Of a stretch of 64,000 nt of DNA, positions 34,620 through 44,151 are shown in pieces. Position 1 is the first letter of the stretch, and each line of letters opens with the position of its first letter. The notes under the pieces were generated by a model. It was not told the DNA's origin and ran no database searches. It saw nothing but the letters and a program-made list of their open reading frames with translations. This stretch comes from a bacterium (GTDB taxonomy: Bacteria; T1Sed10-126). The stretch is from positions 1 through 64,000 of the forward strand of contig PWHN01000057.1 of NCBI GenBank assembly GCA_003554945.1, given 5' to 3'. The position numbers and the translations under genes are program-made.

Positions 34620-35500
34620 TAGAGCCGCACCAGCCTCCAGGAGCCTTTTGGATCAAACTCAATCACAGAGTATCTATGGGCCCAGCACTGTATAACGATA
34701 CCGACGGGAAATGAAGCCGGATGGCGGGCGGACAGATTTAGATGCACCGCCAGCGCGGTCGGCTCACCGCCCAGTCCCATCGGCCCGGCTCCCCGGGCAT
34801 TAATTGCCTCCAGTATCTCTGCTTCTATCTCCGCCGCTTCAGGATCCGGATTTGGCTCGCCGATTGGCCTGAACAGACTTTTTTTAGCCTGTTTCAATGC
34901 AGAATCAGCGCTCCCGCCAACAGCAACGCCAACCAGCACCGGTGGACAGGGCTGGCCGCCGGCGGCCACTACATGCTCTACGACGACATCTTTAACAACA
35001 TTCAGACCGGTAGACGGGGCAAGCATTTTCAAAGCACAGTGATTTTCCGCACCTCCACCTTTGGGAAATATATAAATTTTACAGCTATCCCCGGCCTCAA
35101 GCTCCCAATCAACCAGAGGCATCTGCGGACCGCTGTTGTCCCCGTAGTTCTTCCCATTCAGTGGGTTAACCGTGTTTGGTCGCAGAGGGACTGCACGAGT
35201 GGCCGTTGCTACTGCCTCTTTTATCGCTGGATATATCTCTTCCTGAGCGGGGAAATCATGTCCTGCTTCAACAAAAAATGCCAGCAGACCGGTATCCTGA
35301 CAGAGCGGCAGCTGTTTCTCTTCTGCCAGTTCTATATTCTTTAAAATTGTCTGCAATTGAGTTAAAGCCGCGCCCGTGGCTGTTTTGGCCGCTTCTCGCA
35401 GACGCTCAGTAACAGCAGGTGGCAGGGTGGTTACGGCAGACTTTATCCCCGCTACCAGTCCCGCTTCCATCTCTTCGCGTATCACAGAAGAATTATTCAC
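34619..35500 (-). CDS. Fumarate hydratase class I, alpha subunit
   Basis: Binds the oxygen-sensitive 4Fe-4S cluster; 293 aa. LPLCQDTGLLAFFVE carries the first cluster Cys, and AENHCALKML and GQPCPPVLVGVAVGG the others. The start is GTG, overlapping the sulfotransferase stop by 4 bases (GTGA). The oxygen-labile class fits an anaerobe. Confidence 0.93.
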   Translation of the reverse strand: MNNSSVIREEMEAGLVAGIKSAVTTLPPAVTERLREAAKTATGAALTQLQTILKNIELAEEKQLPLCQDTGLLAFFVEAGHDFPAQEEIYPAIKEAVATATRAVPLRPNTVNPLNGKNYGDNSGPQMPLVDWELEAGDSCKIYIFPKGGGAENHCALKMLAPSTGLNVVKDVVVEHVVAAGGQPCPPVLVGVAVGGSADSALKQAKKSLFRPIGEPNPDPEAAEIEAEILEAINARGAGPMGLGGEPTALAVHLNLSARHPASFPVGIVIQCWAHRYSVIEFDPKGSWRLVRL

Positions 35501-36465
35501 CCGGCACCGTTCAACCAGTGGCTAAAGTCACGATCCAGCAGATTGCTCAGCCGCTCAACTTCTGGTTTAGTCTGCTCATTCAACTTTTGCCGCAGCTCAC
35601 GAGAAAGTGGCGGCCGGGAAAATGTCTCTACCACTGCCGGTTCAATACTGCGCCACGCCTCCATGCAGGTGCGAACCGGCACAAGATCACGAATATTTTG
35701 TTTGGTATCACCGGAAAGCTTCTGAATTAACTCCTGCACAAACTTGCTCTTAAAACGGCCGTTGGAATTATATTTCTTAAAATTAACTCTGTCCGCAAAG
35801 TCAAGTTCAAGAAAATTCAGGATCCGACAGTAAACTTCCTCCACATCCTGCTTCATCTCGTCAAGCGTTACTACCAGCACGTTCTCACGTCCAAATTCTC
35901 TAAAATAACGCTGTATCTGATCTGTGTAACGATAAACTTGAGTATATAAAAGACCGTCAGGAAAATAAGCAGCCTCAGGGACATGACGTCCTTCTTGCCG
36001 TTCAGGGACAAGCTCAAGAGCCCGCTCAAAATCTTTCTCTGTTTCATTTCCAAGAAAAAGATACTGACTGTGCAGCGAATACATGGCCTCTGGTATACTA
36101 CGAAGCATTATTATAATTTTAGCGTCGGGAGAAAAAGACTTTATCTCCCGGGCCGCCACTCGTGAGTAGAGATACCAGGTAGAAGCTTCACCAACACGCT
36201 TGTAATCTGATGAGCCTTCAAAGAAGGAGAGATACTCCATTAAATCACGGGTACGTAACTTGTGGTTGGTTAAATCCTTACAAAAATGCAGGGGCTCCTT
36301 GGGGATTGACATGAAGATATCCGGGTGCTGTTTTAAATAAAAATACATTGATGTGGTGCCACATTTTGGAGCGCCGACAATAAAAAAATTCGGCCGTTTT
36401 ACCCCCTTTTCTTTTTGCAACGACACCAAATTAGTGACTCGCCCTGTCACCGGCATAAATATCAA
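35497..36465 (-). CDS. Sulfotransferase
   Basis: PAPS-dependent sulfotransferase family, about 320 aa. The 5'-phosphosulfate loop is FFIVGAPKCGTTSMY (about residues 27-41), and the 3'-phosphate motif is IIIMLRSIPEAMYSLHSQYL. The acceptor may be an exopolysaccharide or lipid sugar. A TTG (36465) and an ATG (36456) both follow GGAG. It lies between fumarase and an AI-2E-family permease with no functional link visible. A second sulfotransferase is at 51658-52320. Confidence 0.9.
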   Translation of the reverse strand: MIFMPVTGRVTNLVSLQKEKGVKRPNFFIVGAPKCGTTSMYFYLKQHPDIFMSIPKEPLHFCKDLTNHKLRTRDLMEYLSFFEGSSDYKRVGEASTWYLYSRVAAREIKSFSPDAKIIIMLRSIPEAMYSLHSQYLFLGNETEKDFERALELVPERQEGRHVPEAAYFPDGLLYTQVYRYTDQIQRYFREFGRENVLVVTLDEMKQDVEEVYCRILNFLELDFADRVNFKKYNSNGRFKSKFVQELIQKLSGDTKQNIRDLVPVRTCMEAWRSIEPAVVETFSRPPLSRELRQKLNEQTKPEVERLSNLLDRDFSHWLNGAG

Positions 36466-36474
36466 CTCGCTCCG

Positions 36475-37590
36475 TTAAGTTTCAAAACGATAGTTCTTTA
36501 CGGCCCAGCTAAATTCGCTGATTATAACCCAGAGACTGGCTGCTACCGGGATTGCCAGGACCATGCCCAGCATGCCGGCGAGCTGGCCGCCGGCAATAAT
36601 AACTATCACCACAATTAACGGATGCATCGACATGCTCTGGGAAAAAGCGACTGGTTTGACCGCTATGTTATCAATAAGTTGGACAAGCAAAATTAGTAGC
36701 ATTACCATAATTACGGGAAGGGCCGAGCCGGTTTCAATTAATTGTACTATAATTGCCGGGAGGGCTCCCACTACAGGCCCAACATAGGGAACCACATTTG
36801 CCAGCCCCACAAATATTCCGATTGTAATCGCATAGGGCACATCGAGCAGCCAGAACCCCCCCGCGCTTAACAGAGCAATTACAACCGCTTCTATTGCAAG
36901 CCCCCGGACATACTCACCTATTTTTTGGTCGACTTTATTATATATCTGATAAATCATCTCAAAAAAAACGTTAGGCACTCCGCTCAAGAAAAAAGTTTCT
37001 ATAGCCTGTTGATCGCGAACAATAAAAAAAGCAATAAACGGAATAACTACAACGTATACCGCAACGTGAGGTAATATTCTACCAATTGTTAGCAGAAGAA
37101 GAGTAAGCTGCTGCAGACCCCAGTCATAAGCATACGAAACCTGGTCATGGAATGTGCCCTCCGGTATAAAGCCAAGCGAACGTTCCAGCTCACTCAAATA
37201 GCCCATGATCCCCAGGACTTCTTCAATTTCTCCAGGTTCTTCTTCCTCGAGCAATTCTTCCATCTCCAGTTCTCCCAGCGTCCGCCGCAGGTTAATTGCC
37301 TGGTTGTAAATATGGGGAATAAAACCACCCAGCAGAGTTACAAGTATTAAAAATAAAACTACAAAGACAAGCGCCGTCGACGTATAACGAGAAAACCCAC
37401 GATGTTCAAGCGACTCGACCGGCGGGCGCAAAAGGTACGAAAACAGAACAGCTATGAATAGCATACTGACCAGATGATACAGCTCCGGAATAAAATAGAG
37501 GGTTACTGCAAAAATTATGAGAGGCAGAAAGTAATGAATCAGCGAGACAACAAGCCTGGGAGTTGGGGCCCATGACTTAGATTCACTCAT
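36475..37590 (-). CDS. AI-2E family transporter / permease
   Basis: Integral membrane protein of the AI-2E exporter family (PF01594), 371 aa, with about eight helices in three groups. PYVGPVVGALPAIIV is the family signature. A charged loop (about residues 105-135) is rich in Glu. Family members include the autoinducer-2 exporter TqsA and Na+/H+ antiporters found in haloalkaliphiles, so the substrate is not settled. The start overlaps the upstream stop by 8 bases. Confidence 0.9.
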   Translation of the reverse strand: MSESKSWAPTPRLVVSLIHYFLPLIIFAVTLYFIPELYHLVSMLFIAVLFSYLLRPPVESLEHRGFSRYTSTALVFVVLFLILVTLLGGFIPHIYNQAINLRRTLGELEMEELLEEEEPGEIEEVLGIMGYLSELERSLGFIPEGTFHDQVSYAYDWGLQQLTLLLLTIGRILPHVAVYVVVIPFIAFFIVRDQQAIETFFLSGVPNVFFEMIYQIYNKVDQKIGEYVRGLAIEAVVIALLSAGGFWLLDVPYAITIGIFVGLANVVPYVGPVVGALPAIIVQLIETGSALPVIMVMLLILLVQLIDNIAVKPVAFSQSMSMHPLIVVIVIIAGGQLAGMLGMVLAIPVAASLWVIISEFSWAVKNYRFET

Positions 37591-38188
37591 TGACTTCAGC
37601 CTCGCTATCCTGCTGATTTAGACGCAAATTTTCTTGCCGTATCTTCAAAAACTGCTGGCCTATGTGAGCAGTTAAGTTCCCATGTACTTTCAATCCGGCC
37701 GAGGGGTTACGGTAGACAAAACGTTCCAGTCCTTTTCTGAATAGAACCAGGGTCTTTGTTGAAGCACGAGTACGAGCATCATACATACGGCGATGTTCAC
37801 AACATAAGGCTAGTTCCCCAAAGATATTTCCCGACTCGAGATAACTACCATCCATCTGCTTGACCGCCGGGCAACTTAACTCAACCCGGCCATTACAGAT
37901 TATATACATTGCAGTCGCCGGATCTCCTTCGGAAAATATGCTCTCCCCTTTGGTAAACTGTCGCTCGTGCAGATAATCAGCAAGCGCCAGATATTGAGAG
38001 CTGCGCAACCCACTAAATACCTCGATATCGGACAGCAGGTCAATTAACTCCTGAGCCTCTGGATCTTCCGGTTCATGTATTTGCTCCCACCATTCAACTA
38101 CCATCCCGCGCAGATCACACCAGTAAAGCTTTATCTTTTCTTTTATGTCGTTGAGAATCTTCTTTCCCTCCTTTGTATAACCAGGCAT
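37583..38188 (-). CDS. Cyclic nucleotide-binding domain protein
   Basis: 201 aa from ATG 38188, which has GGGAGG seven bases upstream; the longer frame runs through a tandem duplication and is unlikely. A cNMP-binding beta-roll covers about residues 78-185 (GLRSSQYLALADYL, GESIFSEGDPATAMYIICNGRVEL, GNIFGELALCCEHRRMYDARTRA). The phosphate-binding FGELAL...R pattern is only partly conserved. There is no DNA-binding domain. It may regulate the permease translated with it. Confidence 0.85.
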   Translation of the reverse strand: MPGYTKEGKKILNDIKEKIKLYWCDLRGMVVEWWEQIHEPEDPEAQELIDLLSDIEVFSGLRSSQYLALADYLHERQFTKGESIFSEGDPATAMYIICNGRVELSCPAVKQMDGSYLESGNIFGELALCCEHRRMYDARTRASTKTLVLFRKGLERFVYRNPSAGLKVHGNLTAHIGQQFLKIRQENLRLNQQDSEAEVNE

Positions 38189-38208
38189 AAAATATCCTCC
38201 CATGTTTA

Positions 38209-38258
38209 CATCTTTAAGTCCGTCACGTATTTCCATCTTTAAGTCCGTCACGTATTTC
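38209..38258. repeat. 25-bp tandem duplication
   Basis: Two exact 25-base copies (38209-38233 and 38234-38258) start CATCTTTAAGTCC and end GTATTTC, with a 5-base partial third. They lie just upstream of the cyclic-nucleotide-binding gene, in its 5' leader. Confidence 0.85.
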
Positions 38259-38446
38259 CATCTGAAACCCCGGTAACAATAGATTCCTGTTCTCGCAGAA
38301 ATGACAAAGTAGAGGGGCCTGAATTATTTTAACATATTACTTGTCTCAGTATAATATCCGACTTTCCCTTTCACGTCTCGAAAGTTATACTTAATTTCAA
38401 GAAATGAGTCTACTTTAAATCAACATCTTACTGGAGGTATGTCCTG

Positions 38447-39358
38447 ATGTTTAATGCCCTTACTTCCGTGACGTATGAGACAGTTCTCATCCTGCTGCAC
38501 GATATTATCAATTATCCGCTATTCAAGCTCCAGGACACTCCGATCACCCTGCTTGCCATTCTTTTGTTTGTGGCTGTTATCGCCGGCTCATACCTGATTT
38601 CAATCTATATTCGCAAACTATACGATCGACGTCTTACAACTCGCTTTTCCTCCGGAATTGACTTCACAGTAAAGCGGCTAATACATTACACAGTTTTAAT
38701 TATTGGATTTTTGGTAGCTTTTGAAATCGCCGGCATCGACCTCTCCAGTCTTGCGATCATCGCCGGTTTCCTCAGTGTAGGTATTGGTTTCGGGCTTCAG
38801 AATATAACTTCTAACTTCATCAGCGGACTGATCCTTCTCTTTGAAAGACCAATCGAAGTCGGAGATACCGTAACTGTCGGTGACCAGCTCGGAACCGTTA
38901 CCGGTATTAATCTTCGAGCAACGGAAGTCAACACCTGGGAGAATATCGACATTATCATCCCAAACTCCGCTTTTGTCGAGGATAACGTTATCAACTGGTC
39001 ACATGGCGAGGAATACATTCGGGTGAGCTGTCCGGTGGGGGTTGCTTACGGGGCCGACACTGAGAAAGTTCGGGATATTTTGTATGAAATCGCCCGTGAA
39101 CATCCAAAAGTATTAGATACTCCCGAGCCAAATGTACTTTTTCTTGAATTTGGCGACTCTTCCCTGGACTTCGAACTGCGTATATGGATTCGAACTCCCC
39201 GTCGCCGCAACTGGATAAAAAGTGAAATAAACTACGAAATCGACCAGCGGTTCCGTGAAGAAAATATCGAAATCCCCTTCCCGCAGAGAGACCTGCACCT
39301 GCGCAGCGCAACTGAACTCAGACTTAAGCAAGCCGATACCAATAGACAAGGAGATTAA
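38447..39358 (+). CDS. mscS: Small-conductance mechanosensitive channel
   Basis: MscS family, 303 aa. Three N-terminal helices are followed by the pore helix (LAIIAGFLSVGIGFGLQNI) and the MscS beta domain (LFERPIEVGDTVTVGDQLGTV, then IIIPNSAFVEDNVINWS). It releases solutes on hypo-osmotic shock, fitting a salty habitat. GGAGG lies upstream of the ATG. It is transcribed away from the cyclic-nucleotide-binding gene. Confidence 0.95.
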   Translation: MFNALTSVTYETVLILLHDIINYPLFKLQDTPITLLAILLFVAVIAGSYLISIYIRKLYDRRLTTRFSSGIDFTVKRLIHYTVLIIGFLVAFEIAGIDLSSLAIIAGFLSVGIGFGLQNITSNFISGLILLFERPIEVGDTVTVGDQLGTVTGINLRATEVNTWENIDIIIPNSAFVEDNVINWSHGEEYIRVSCPVGVAYGADTEKVRDILYEIAREHPKVLDTPEPNVLFLEFGDSSLDFELRIWIRTPRRRNWIKSEINYEIDQRFREENIEIPFPQRDLHLRSATELRLKQADTNRQGD

Positions 39359-39374
39359 ACTAAACTCTCCCCCC

Positions 39375-40460
39375 TCATTTTTCGATTGTAATAAAATTCT
39401 CGGCGACTGCAGTAACGCCTCCGCTGATTGAGGCGTGCTGATAGTTGCTTATCCCTTCGGGAGCCGGTTCGGCGACAACGTCTCCCCTTTTTACCCGGTT
39501 GCCCGGTTCAACCACTGGCTGGCTCGGACTCACACCCCCCGCCAGCAGCGGATTGCTAATCAACGGTACTCGCACCTCATCTGGTTCCAACCACTTGGGT
39601 TCCGGGAAGTCTTCCGTTGGGGACCAGTCCCCAGCCGCCAGAGCATTAATTCTTTCCGGCTCTCTCTTCTCTCGATACTCTTCAACAAAATCTCTACCGG
39701 CAATCATCAATCCGTTGGTTCGTTTGCTGACAACAGAGTCACTGAACGATCTCTCCACCTCACAGCACCAGCCCGGTCCACCATCCAATAATACCGGCTC
39801 TTCCAGATTGTTTAGATCCATATCTTCCGCGGCGTCCAGCAGATCAAACACGGGCGTACCTATCGGAACAACAAAATACCTGCCCGGCAACTCTGGGCCG
39901 TATAACAAAACATGTTTACGGGTCACCGGTCTACCTTCTAACAAGGCTAACAGGATGTTATAGGTTGTTTCAGCGTTCTGCACGATCCAACCGTGATTGG
40001 TCGGCAAATCTCCCCCTACACGTTCACCGGCCACTGTCCAGAGCAGTGATGACTCCTGGCTGATCTCGTAACGGTCTCTGGTGTAGGCGAGAATTAGACC
40101 CTGCCGGTCCTCAACGTCCAGCGGCAGGTCAGCCGGAAAATATACATTTTCGGCCAGCAATTTTTCCAGCTCTTCAAACCATTTTTTACGATATTTTTCT
40201 TTAGTAGCCACCACAACTGAGTCAAAGACTTCAGTGGCCAGTTTACTGAGCCCTTTCTGGTAAAATTCAGCCTGAGACGAAATTAGCCAGCAATCGCCAT
40301 AAAATGGCGGTTCCCCCTCCTGGAGATTTACCATTAAGTTCTCAATTTCGTCGAGATTCTGCCACTTGACGTAGGTTGGAAATCCGGCCCCACCGGCACC
40401 GGCGACACCACACTTCCAGATCCGCTCCGCCAGGTCAGCTCTGGCCGGCAGTTCCGTCAT
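39375..40460 (-). CDS. RnfC/PduS-like flavin- and SLBB-domain protein without Fe-S motifs
   Basis: 361 aa. GVAGAGGAGFPTYVKWQ is the FMN/NADH-binding loop of the 51-kDa complex I, RnfC and PduS families, NAETTYNILLALLEG follows, and IGTPVFDLLDAAEDM begins an SLBB-like part. The tail (about 310-361) is a barrel-sandwich domain. The CxxCxxCxxxC clusters of RnfC and PduS are absent, and the VNGAECEP loop reads VNLQEGEPPFYGD. GGAG precedes the ATG. It sits next to the Mmd Na+ pump, so a redox or flavin role tied to CoA metabolism is possible. Confidence 0.75.
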   Translation of the reverse strand: MTELPARADLAERIWKCGVAGAGGAGFPTYVKWQNLDEIENLMVNLQEGEPPFYGDCWLISSQAEFYQKGLSKLATEVFDSVVVATKEKYRKKWFEELEKLLAENVYFPADLPLDVEDRQGLILAYTRDRYEISQESSLLWTVAGERVGGDLPTNHGWIVQNAETTYNILLALLEGRPVTRKHVLLYGPELPGRYFVVPIGTPVFDLLDAAEDMDLNNLEEPVLLDGGPGWCCEVERSFSDSVVSKRTNGLMIAGRDFVEEYREKREPERINALAAGDWSPTEDFPEPKWLEPDEVRVPLISNPLLAGGVSPSQPVVEPGNRVKRGDVVAEPAPEGISNYQHASISGGVTAVAENFITIEK

Positions 40461-40509
40461 TAGTATCTCCTTTCAATTAACTAAAACTTTATTTCATTTG
40501 AACTTTAGT

Positions 40510-41628
40510 TTAAAACCAGAGAGGAACCAACTGAATAAGCACCCCGGCGGCCAGGGCTGAACCGATTACTCCGGCGACATTGGCGCCCATAGCCACCATG
40601 ATAAGCTGATTGGAGGGGTCTTCTTCCTGACCTACCTTGTGTGCAACACGGGCTGCCATGGGCACGGCACTAACCCCGGCGGCTCCAATAATAGGATTAA
40701 CTTTCCCGCCGGTTACCCAGCACATAATCTTACCGAACACAAGTCCGCAGATAGTCGCAAAAATAAAGGCACAGACGCCGAGTAGTAAAATCCCCAGAGT
40801 TTCCCAGCGCCAGAAACGCTCCGCCGGCATTGAAGCCCCAACCGCCAGACCGAGCAGTAATGTTACAATGTCCATCAGATAATCCTGGGCCGCCCGGTTA
40901 AGCCGCTCAACCACCCCACAGACACGAATAAAATTACCGAGCATTAGCATACCTACGAGCGGCGCTGCGGTCGGAATTAAAAGGATAGTGATAACCATGC
41001 AGACGGCTGGAAAAATAATTTTTACAGTGTTGTTAACCTTGACGCTGGTTCCCATCTTGATAGCTCTCTCTTTTTTAGTAGTTAACGCTTTTATAACCGG
41101 GGGCTGGATTAACGGAACAAGAGCCATGTAAGAATAAGCTGCAACGGCAATCGGTCCTACAAGATCACCGGCCAGCCTGTTAGCGGCAAAAATTGCCGTC
41201 GGTCCGTCAGCACCACCAATAATGCCAATCGCTGCCGCCTGGGCCGGTGTAAAACCCAGTAATATGGCGCCGAGCAGAGTCAAAAAGATGCCGGCCTGAG
41301 CGGCCATACCGAGCAGCATAGTATAAGGGGCCGAAAGCAGCGGAGTAAAGTCAGTCAACGCCCCCACACCAAGAAAAATCAACGGCGGTAAAATTTCATA
41401 ACTTATCCCCAGCTTAAAGAAAGAAAGCAACCCGTCCTCGGCAAGTAAATCGGTCGCCGGCATATTTGCCAGCACAATACCAAATCCTATCGGCACGAGC
41501 AGCAGTGGCTCAAACTGCTTTTTTACCCCGAGATAGACGAGGATTAAACCGACTATGATCATTCCCGCCTGTCCAAGGGAAAAATACTCTATTCCGGTCA
41601 GACCAATAATTTGTTGAATAGCTTCCAA
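40510..41628 (-). CDS. mmdB: Na+-translocating decarboxylase beta subunit
   Basis: Carboxybiotin-decarboxylating Na+ pump subunit, 372 aa with about ten helices. The pore motif GIIGGADGPTAIF carries the essential Asp, and the second half has ANVAGVIGSALAAG. The start is TTG after GGGGGAG. The operon order mmdA-mmdD-mmdC-mmdB is that of methylmalonyl-CoA decarboxylases. Confidence 0.95.
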   Translation of the reverse strand: MEAIQQIIGLTGIEYFSLGQAGMIIVGLILVYLGVKKQFEPLLLVPIGFGIVLANMPATDLLAEDGLLSFFKLGISYEILPPLIFLGVGALTDFTPLLSAPYTMLLGMAAQAGIFLTLLGAILLGFTPAQAAAIGIIGGADGPTAIFAANRLAGDLVGPIAVAAYSYMALVPLIQPPVIKALTTKKERAIKMGTSVKVNNTVKIIFPAVCMVITILLIPTAAPLVGMLMLGNFIRVCGVVERLNRAAQDYLMDIVTLLLGLAVGASMPAERFWRWETLGILLLGVCAFIFATICGLVFGKIMCWVTGGKVNPIIGAAGVSAVPMAARVAHKVGQEEDPSNQLIMVAMGANVAGVIGSALAAGVLIQLVPLWF

Positions 41629-41635
41629 CTTATTT

Positions 41636-42049
41636 CTACTCCCCCTTGAAAGTAACTAATTTGTCTTCTTCTTCGACGCTCTCGCCTTCGTTTACGTAAA
41701 CCTGATCTACAGTCCCAGCTTGAGGGGCAGGAATGACCGTTTCCAGTTTCATCGCCTCCAGCTTTACCAGATCGTCACCGGATTTTACACTATCTCCCAC
41801 ATTGACCATGACCTCCAATACCTTGCCCGAAAGCGGTGACAAAACTTCTCCTCCCTCAGCGACATTTGGCTCGCTCGCATCCTGGGCAACCGTCCCGCCC
41901 CCGGTTTGCTCACCTGAGCCCGATCCGGCTCCCTTGAGAAGCTTAAATCTCCAGCTTTTTTCGCCGATTCGTGCTTCGTAACCGTCACCGGCCCAATCAA
42001 CTTCTATCTCAATTTTTTCGCCGTCTCGCTCAAATTCATATTTTGCCAT
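41636..42049 (-). CDS. mmdC: Biotin carrier subunit of the Na+ pump
   Basis: 137 aa. A C-terminal biotinyl domain (about residues 66-136) carries the biotin Lys in EAMKLETV, after a Gly/Ser-rich hinge. AGGA precedes the ATG. It moves the carboxyl group from MmdA to MmdB. Confidence 0.93.
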   Translation of the reverse strand: MAKYEFERDGEKIEIEVDWAGDGYEARIGEKSWRFKLLKGAGSGSGEQTGGGTVAQDASEPNVAEGGEVLSPLSGKVLEVMVNVGDSVKSGDDLVKLEAMKLETVIPAPQAGTVDQVYVNEGESVEEEDKLVTFKGE

Positions 42050-42082
42050 TCTATCAGTCCTGTTTCATCACCTACCGAAGCA

Positions 42083-42110
42083 TATCCCCTCTCCCGGAAG
42101 AGCGGGGGAA
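42083..42110. repeat. CCCTCTCCC...GCGGGGGAA repeat fragment
   Basis: A short copy of the pyrimidine-rich dyad repeat seen elsewhere in the window lies in the spacer between mmdD and mmdC. Confidence 0.4.
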
Positions 42111-42148
42111 GTAATTTTCGGAAAACTTCGCTAGATTGTGATCTTGTT

Positions 42149-42433
42149 TTACTTTAAATTTTTAGATCCTTTATTTAATCGCTCGCCCAGTTTAAGCTGA
42201 CGGCGATGGTGTTCAACCGCCGCTGCAGCAAGCAGAGAGTCATCAGCTTCCTCGGCTTCTTTTTCTTCTTCCGATTCTTTAGCTGGTTCTTTTTCAACTG
42301 TACCGGTAACCGCCGGAAAAAGCACACGCAAAATTAATACAGTAAATACTAACAACAAGAGGGAGGCGGCCACAACGCTAATTCCCACAACTGATACCAG
42401 CAGAGCCGTATTGAAAATTGTCCAATCAACCAC
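42149..42433 (-). CDS. mmdD: OadG-type small subunit of the Na+ pump
   Basis: 94 aa. One N-terminal membrane helix (about residues 9-40) is followed by an acidic stretch (EKEPAKESEEEKEAEEADD) and a basic tail that should contact the carboxyltransferase. It assembles the complex. The start is GTG, a few bases after the mmdA stop. Confidence 0.88.
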   Translation of the reverse strand: MVDWTIFNTALLVSVVGISVVAASLLLLVFTVLILRVLFPAVTGTVEKEPAKESEEEKEAEEADDSLLAAAAVEHHRRQLKLGERLNKGSKNLK

Positions 42434-42447
42434 AAAAGGTCACCATG

Positions 42448-44019
42448 TTAGAGCGGAATGTTACCGTGCATTTTGTCTGGCCGCTGCTGGTTCTTGTCAA
42501 TAACCATTTCCAGGGATTCAACAAGCGACCGGCGGGTCTCGGCCGGGTTGATTATCTGGTCAACAAGACCGTCATCGGCAGCACGGTAAGGATTAGAAAA
42601 TTTTTCACGAAACTCGTCTATTTTCTCCTGTCGTTTCAGCTCAGGGTCATCGGCCTCTTCAATTTCTCTGCTGTGAATTATGTTAACCGCTCCCTGTGCC
42701 CCCATAACAGCAATTTCGGCGGTTGGATAGGCAATTACAGAGTCGTAGCCAAGATCACGACTGCACATGGCTACAAAAGCTCCTCCGTAGGACTTGCGCA
42801 CTATCAAACTGAGTTTGGGCACAGTTGCCTCCGCATAAGCGAAAAGCATCTTGGCGCCGTGTCGAATAACGCCACCGTGCTCCTGGCCGACCCCTGGTAG
42901 AAATCCGGGCACGTCTACAAAGTTGATCAACGGTATGTTAAACGAGTCACATAACCTGATAAATCGGGCAATCTTGTCGGCACTGTCGATATCCAGACAA
43001 CCGGCCAGCTTCTTGGGCTGATTACCAATAATTCCCACCGGATGACCGGCCAAACGTCCAAACCCAATAACACAGTTATCCGCAAAACCCGGTTTTAACT
43101 CCATAAACTGCTGGTCGTCCAGAACCGGCCGTATAACCTCTCGCATGTCGAAAGCCTGCTTGGGATCGGTAGGGACAACTTCCAGTATCTCGTCGGTAGA
43201 ACGATCAACCGGGTCCTCGAATTGGGCTGTCGGGGGGGACTGTCTGAAATTGTCCGGTAAAAACTTGAGCAATTTCTTTACCGCGTCCAAGCACTTACGC
43301 TCATCCGTATAAAACTGATCAGCCGTTCCTGTCTTCCTAACGTGGGTATGAGCTCCTCCGAGTTCCTGAACCCCCACCTGCTCTCCCGTGACCTCTTTTA
43401 TCACCTTGGGTCCGGTTAAAAACATGTTACTGGTCTCTTCAACCATAAAAATAAAATCTGTTATCGCCGGCGAATAAACAGCTCCCCCGGCACAAGGTCC
43501 CATTATACAGGTTATTTGAGGAATTACGCCGGAAGCAAACGTATTATTTTTAAATATCTTACCGTATCCGTTCAGGGAATGTATCCCTTCCTGAATTCGA
43601 GCGCCACCGGAGTCATTTATCTGAATGAAAGGCACACCGTTTTCACGTGCTTTTTCCTGGACCGCGGTGATTTTTTCAGCATGCATCTCACCAAGCGAAC
43701 CACCCATAACCGTAAAATCTTGCGCCATTAGAAAAACAGGCCGCGAATCTATCTGTGCCGCTCCTGTAACCACGCCGTCGCCGGCGGGACGTTTCTCCGA
43801 CATCCCAAAGTCAGTGCAGCGGTGTTTGGTAAAGGGATTTATTTCCCGGAAAGACCCCTCGTCCACGAGAAAATCTATCCGCTCACGGGCTGTCATCTTT
43901 CCCTTTTCATGCTGCTTTTCTATTCGCTCCTCACCACCACCAAGTTCTGTCTCTTCCCTTCTTTCCTCTAACTCGTCTATAAGTTCCTGCATAGCATCTC
44001 TATTCTGCTCGTTATCCAT
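42448..44019 (-). CDS. mmdA: Methylmalonyl-CoA decarboxylase / acyl-CoA carboxyltransferase alpha subunit
   Basis: 523 aa. Family segments are KGKMTARERIDFLVDEGSF, VMGGSLGEMHAEKI, INDSGGARIQEGI, GPCAGGAVYSPAI, and the C-terminal PGFLPGVGQEHGGVIRHGAKML and AVMGAQGAVNI. It transfers a carboxyl group from methylmalonyl-CoA (or a related acyl-CoA) to biotin on MmdC. GAGGAG precedes the ATG. With mmdB to mmdD it makes a complete Na+-pumping decarboxylase. Whether it takes malonyl-CoA cannot be told from sequence. Confidence 0.93.
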   Translation of the reverse strand: MDNEQNRDAMQELIDELEERREETELGGGEERIEKQHEKGKMTARERIDFLVDEGSFREINPFTKHRCTDFGMSEKRPAGDGVVTGAAQIDSRPVFLMAQDFTVMGGSLGEMHAEKITAVQEKARENGVPFIQINDSGGARIQEGIHSLNGYGKIFKNNTFASGVIPQITCIMGPCAGGAVYSPAITDFIFMVEETSNMFLTGPKVIKEVTGEQVGVQELGGAHTHVRKTGTADQFYTDERKCLDAVKKLLKFLPDNFRQSPPTAQFEDPVDRSTDEILEVVPTDPKQAFDMREVIRPVLDDQQFMELKPGFADNCVIGFGRLAGHPVGIIGNQPKKLAGCLDIDSADKIARFIRLCDSFNIPLINFVDVPGFLPGVGQEHGGVIRHGAKMLFAYAEATVPKLSLIVRKSYGGAFVAMCSRDLGYDSVIAYPTAEIAVMGAQGAVNIIHSREIEEADDPELKRQEKIDEFREKFSNPYRAADDGLVDQIINPAETRRSLVESLEMVIDKNQQRPDKMHGNIPL

Positions 44020-44151
44020 TGTGAACTCTTCTCCTCATTTTATAAAAATCATCCGCTCGTCCAAAATTAACTGTATGGTTAAATGTGCCTTTCCCCATCA
44101 ATCTGTTTTTAAATGAAGAAAACGCTTGTTATCGGATAAATTTTTTCGAGT

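Noticed and set aside
34742-35344. 200-codon plus-strand frame opposite fumarase alpha
   Set aside because: Antisense shadow; no RBS, no family.
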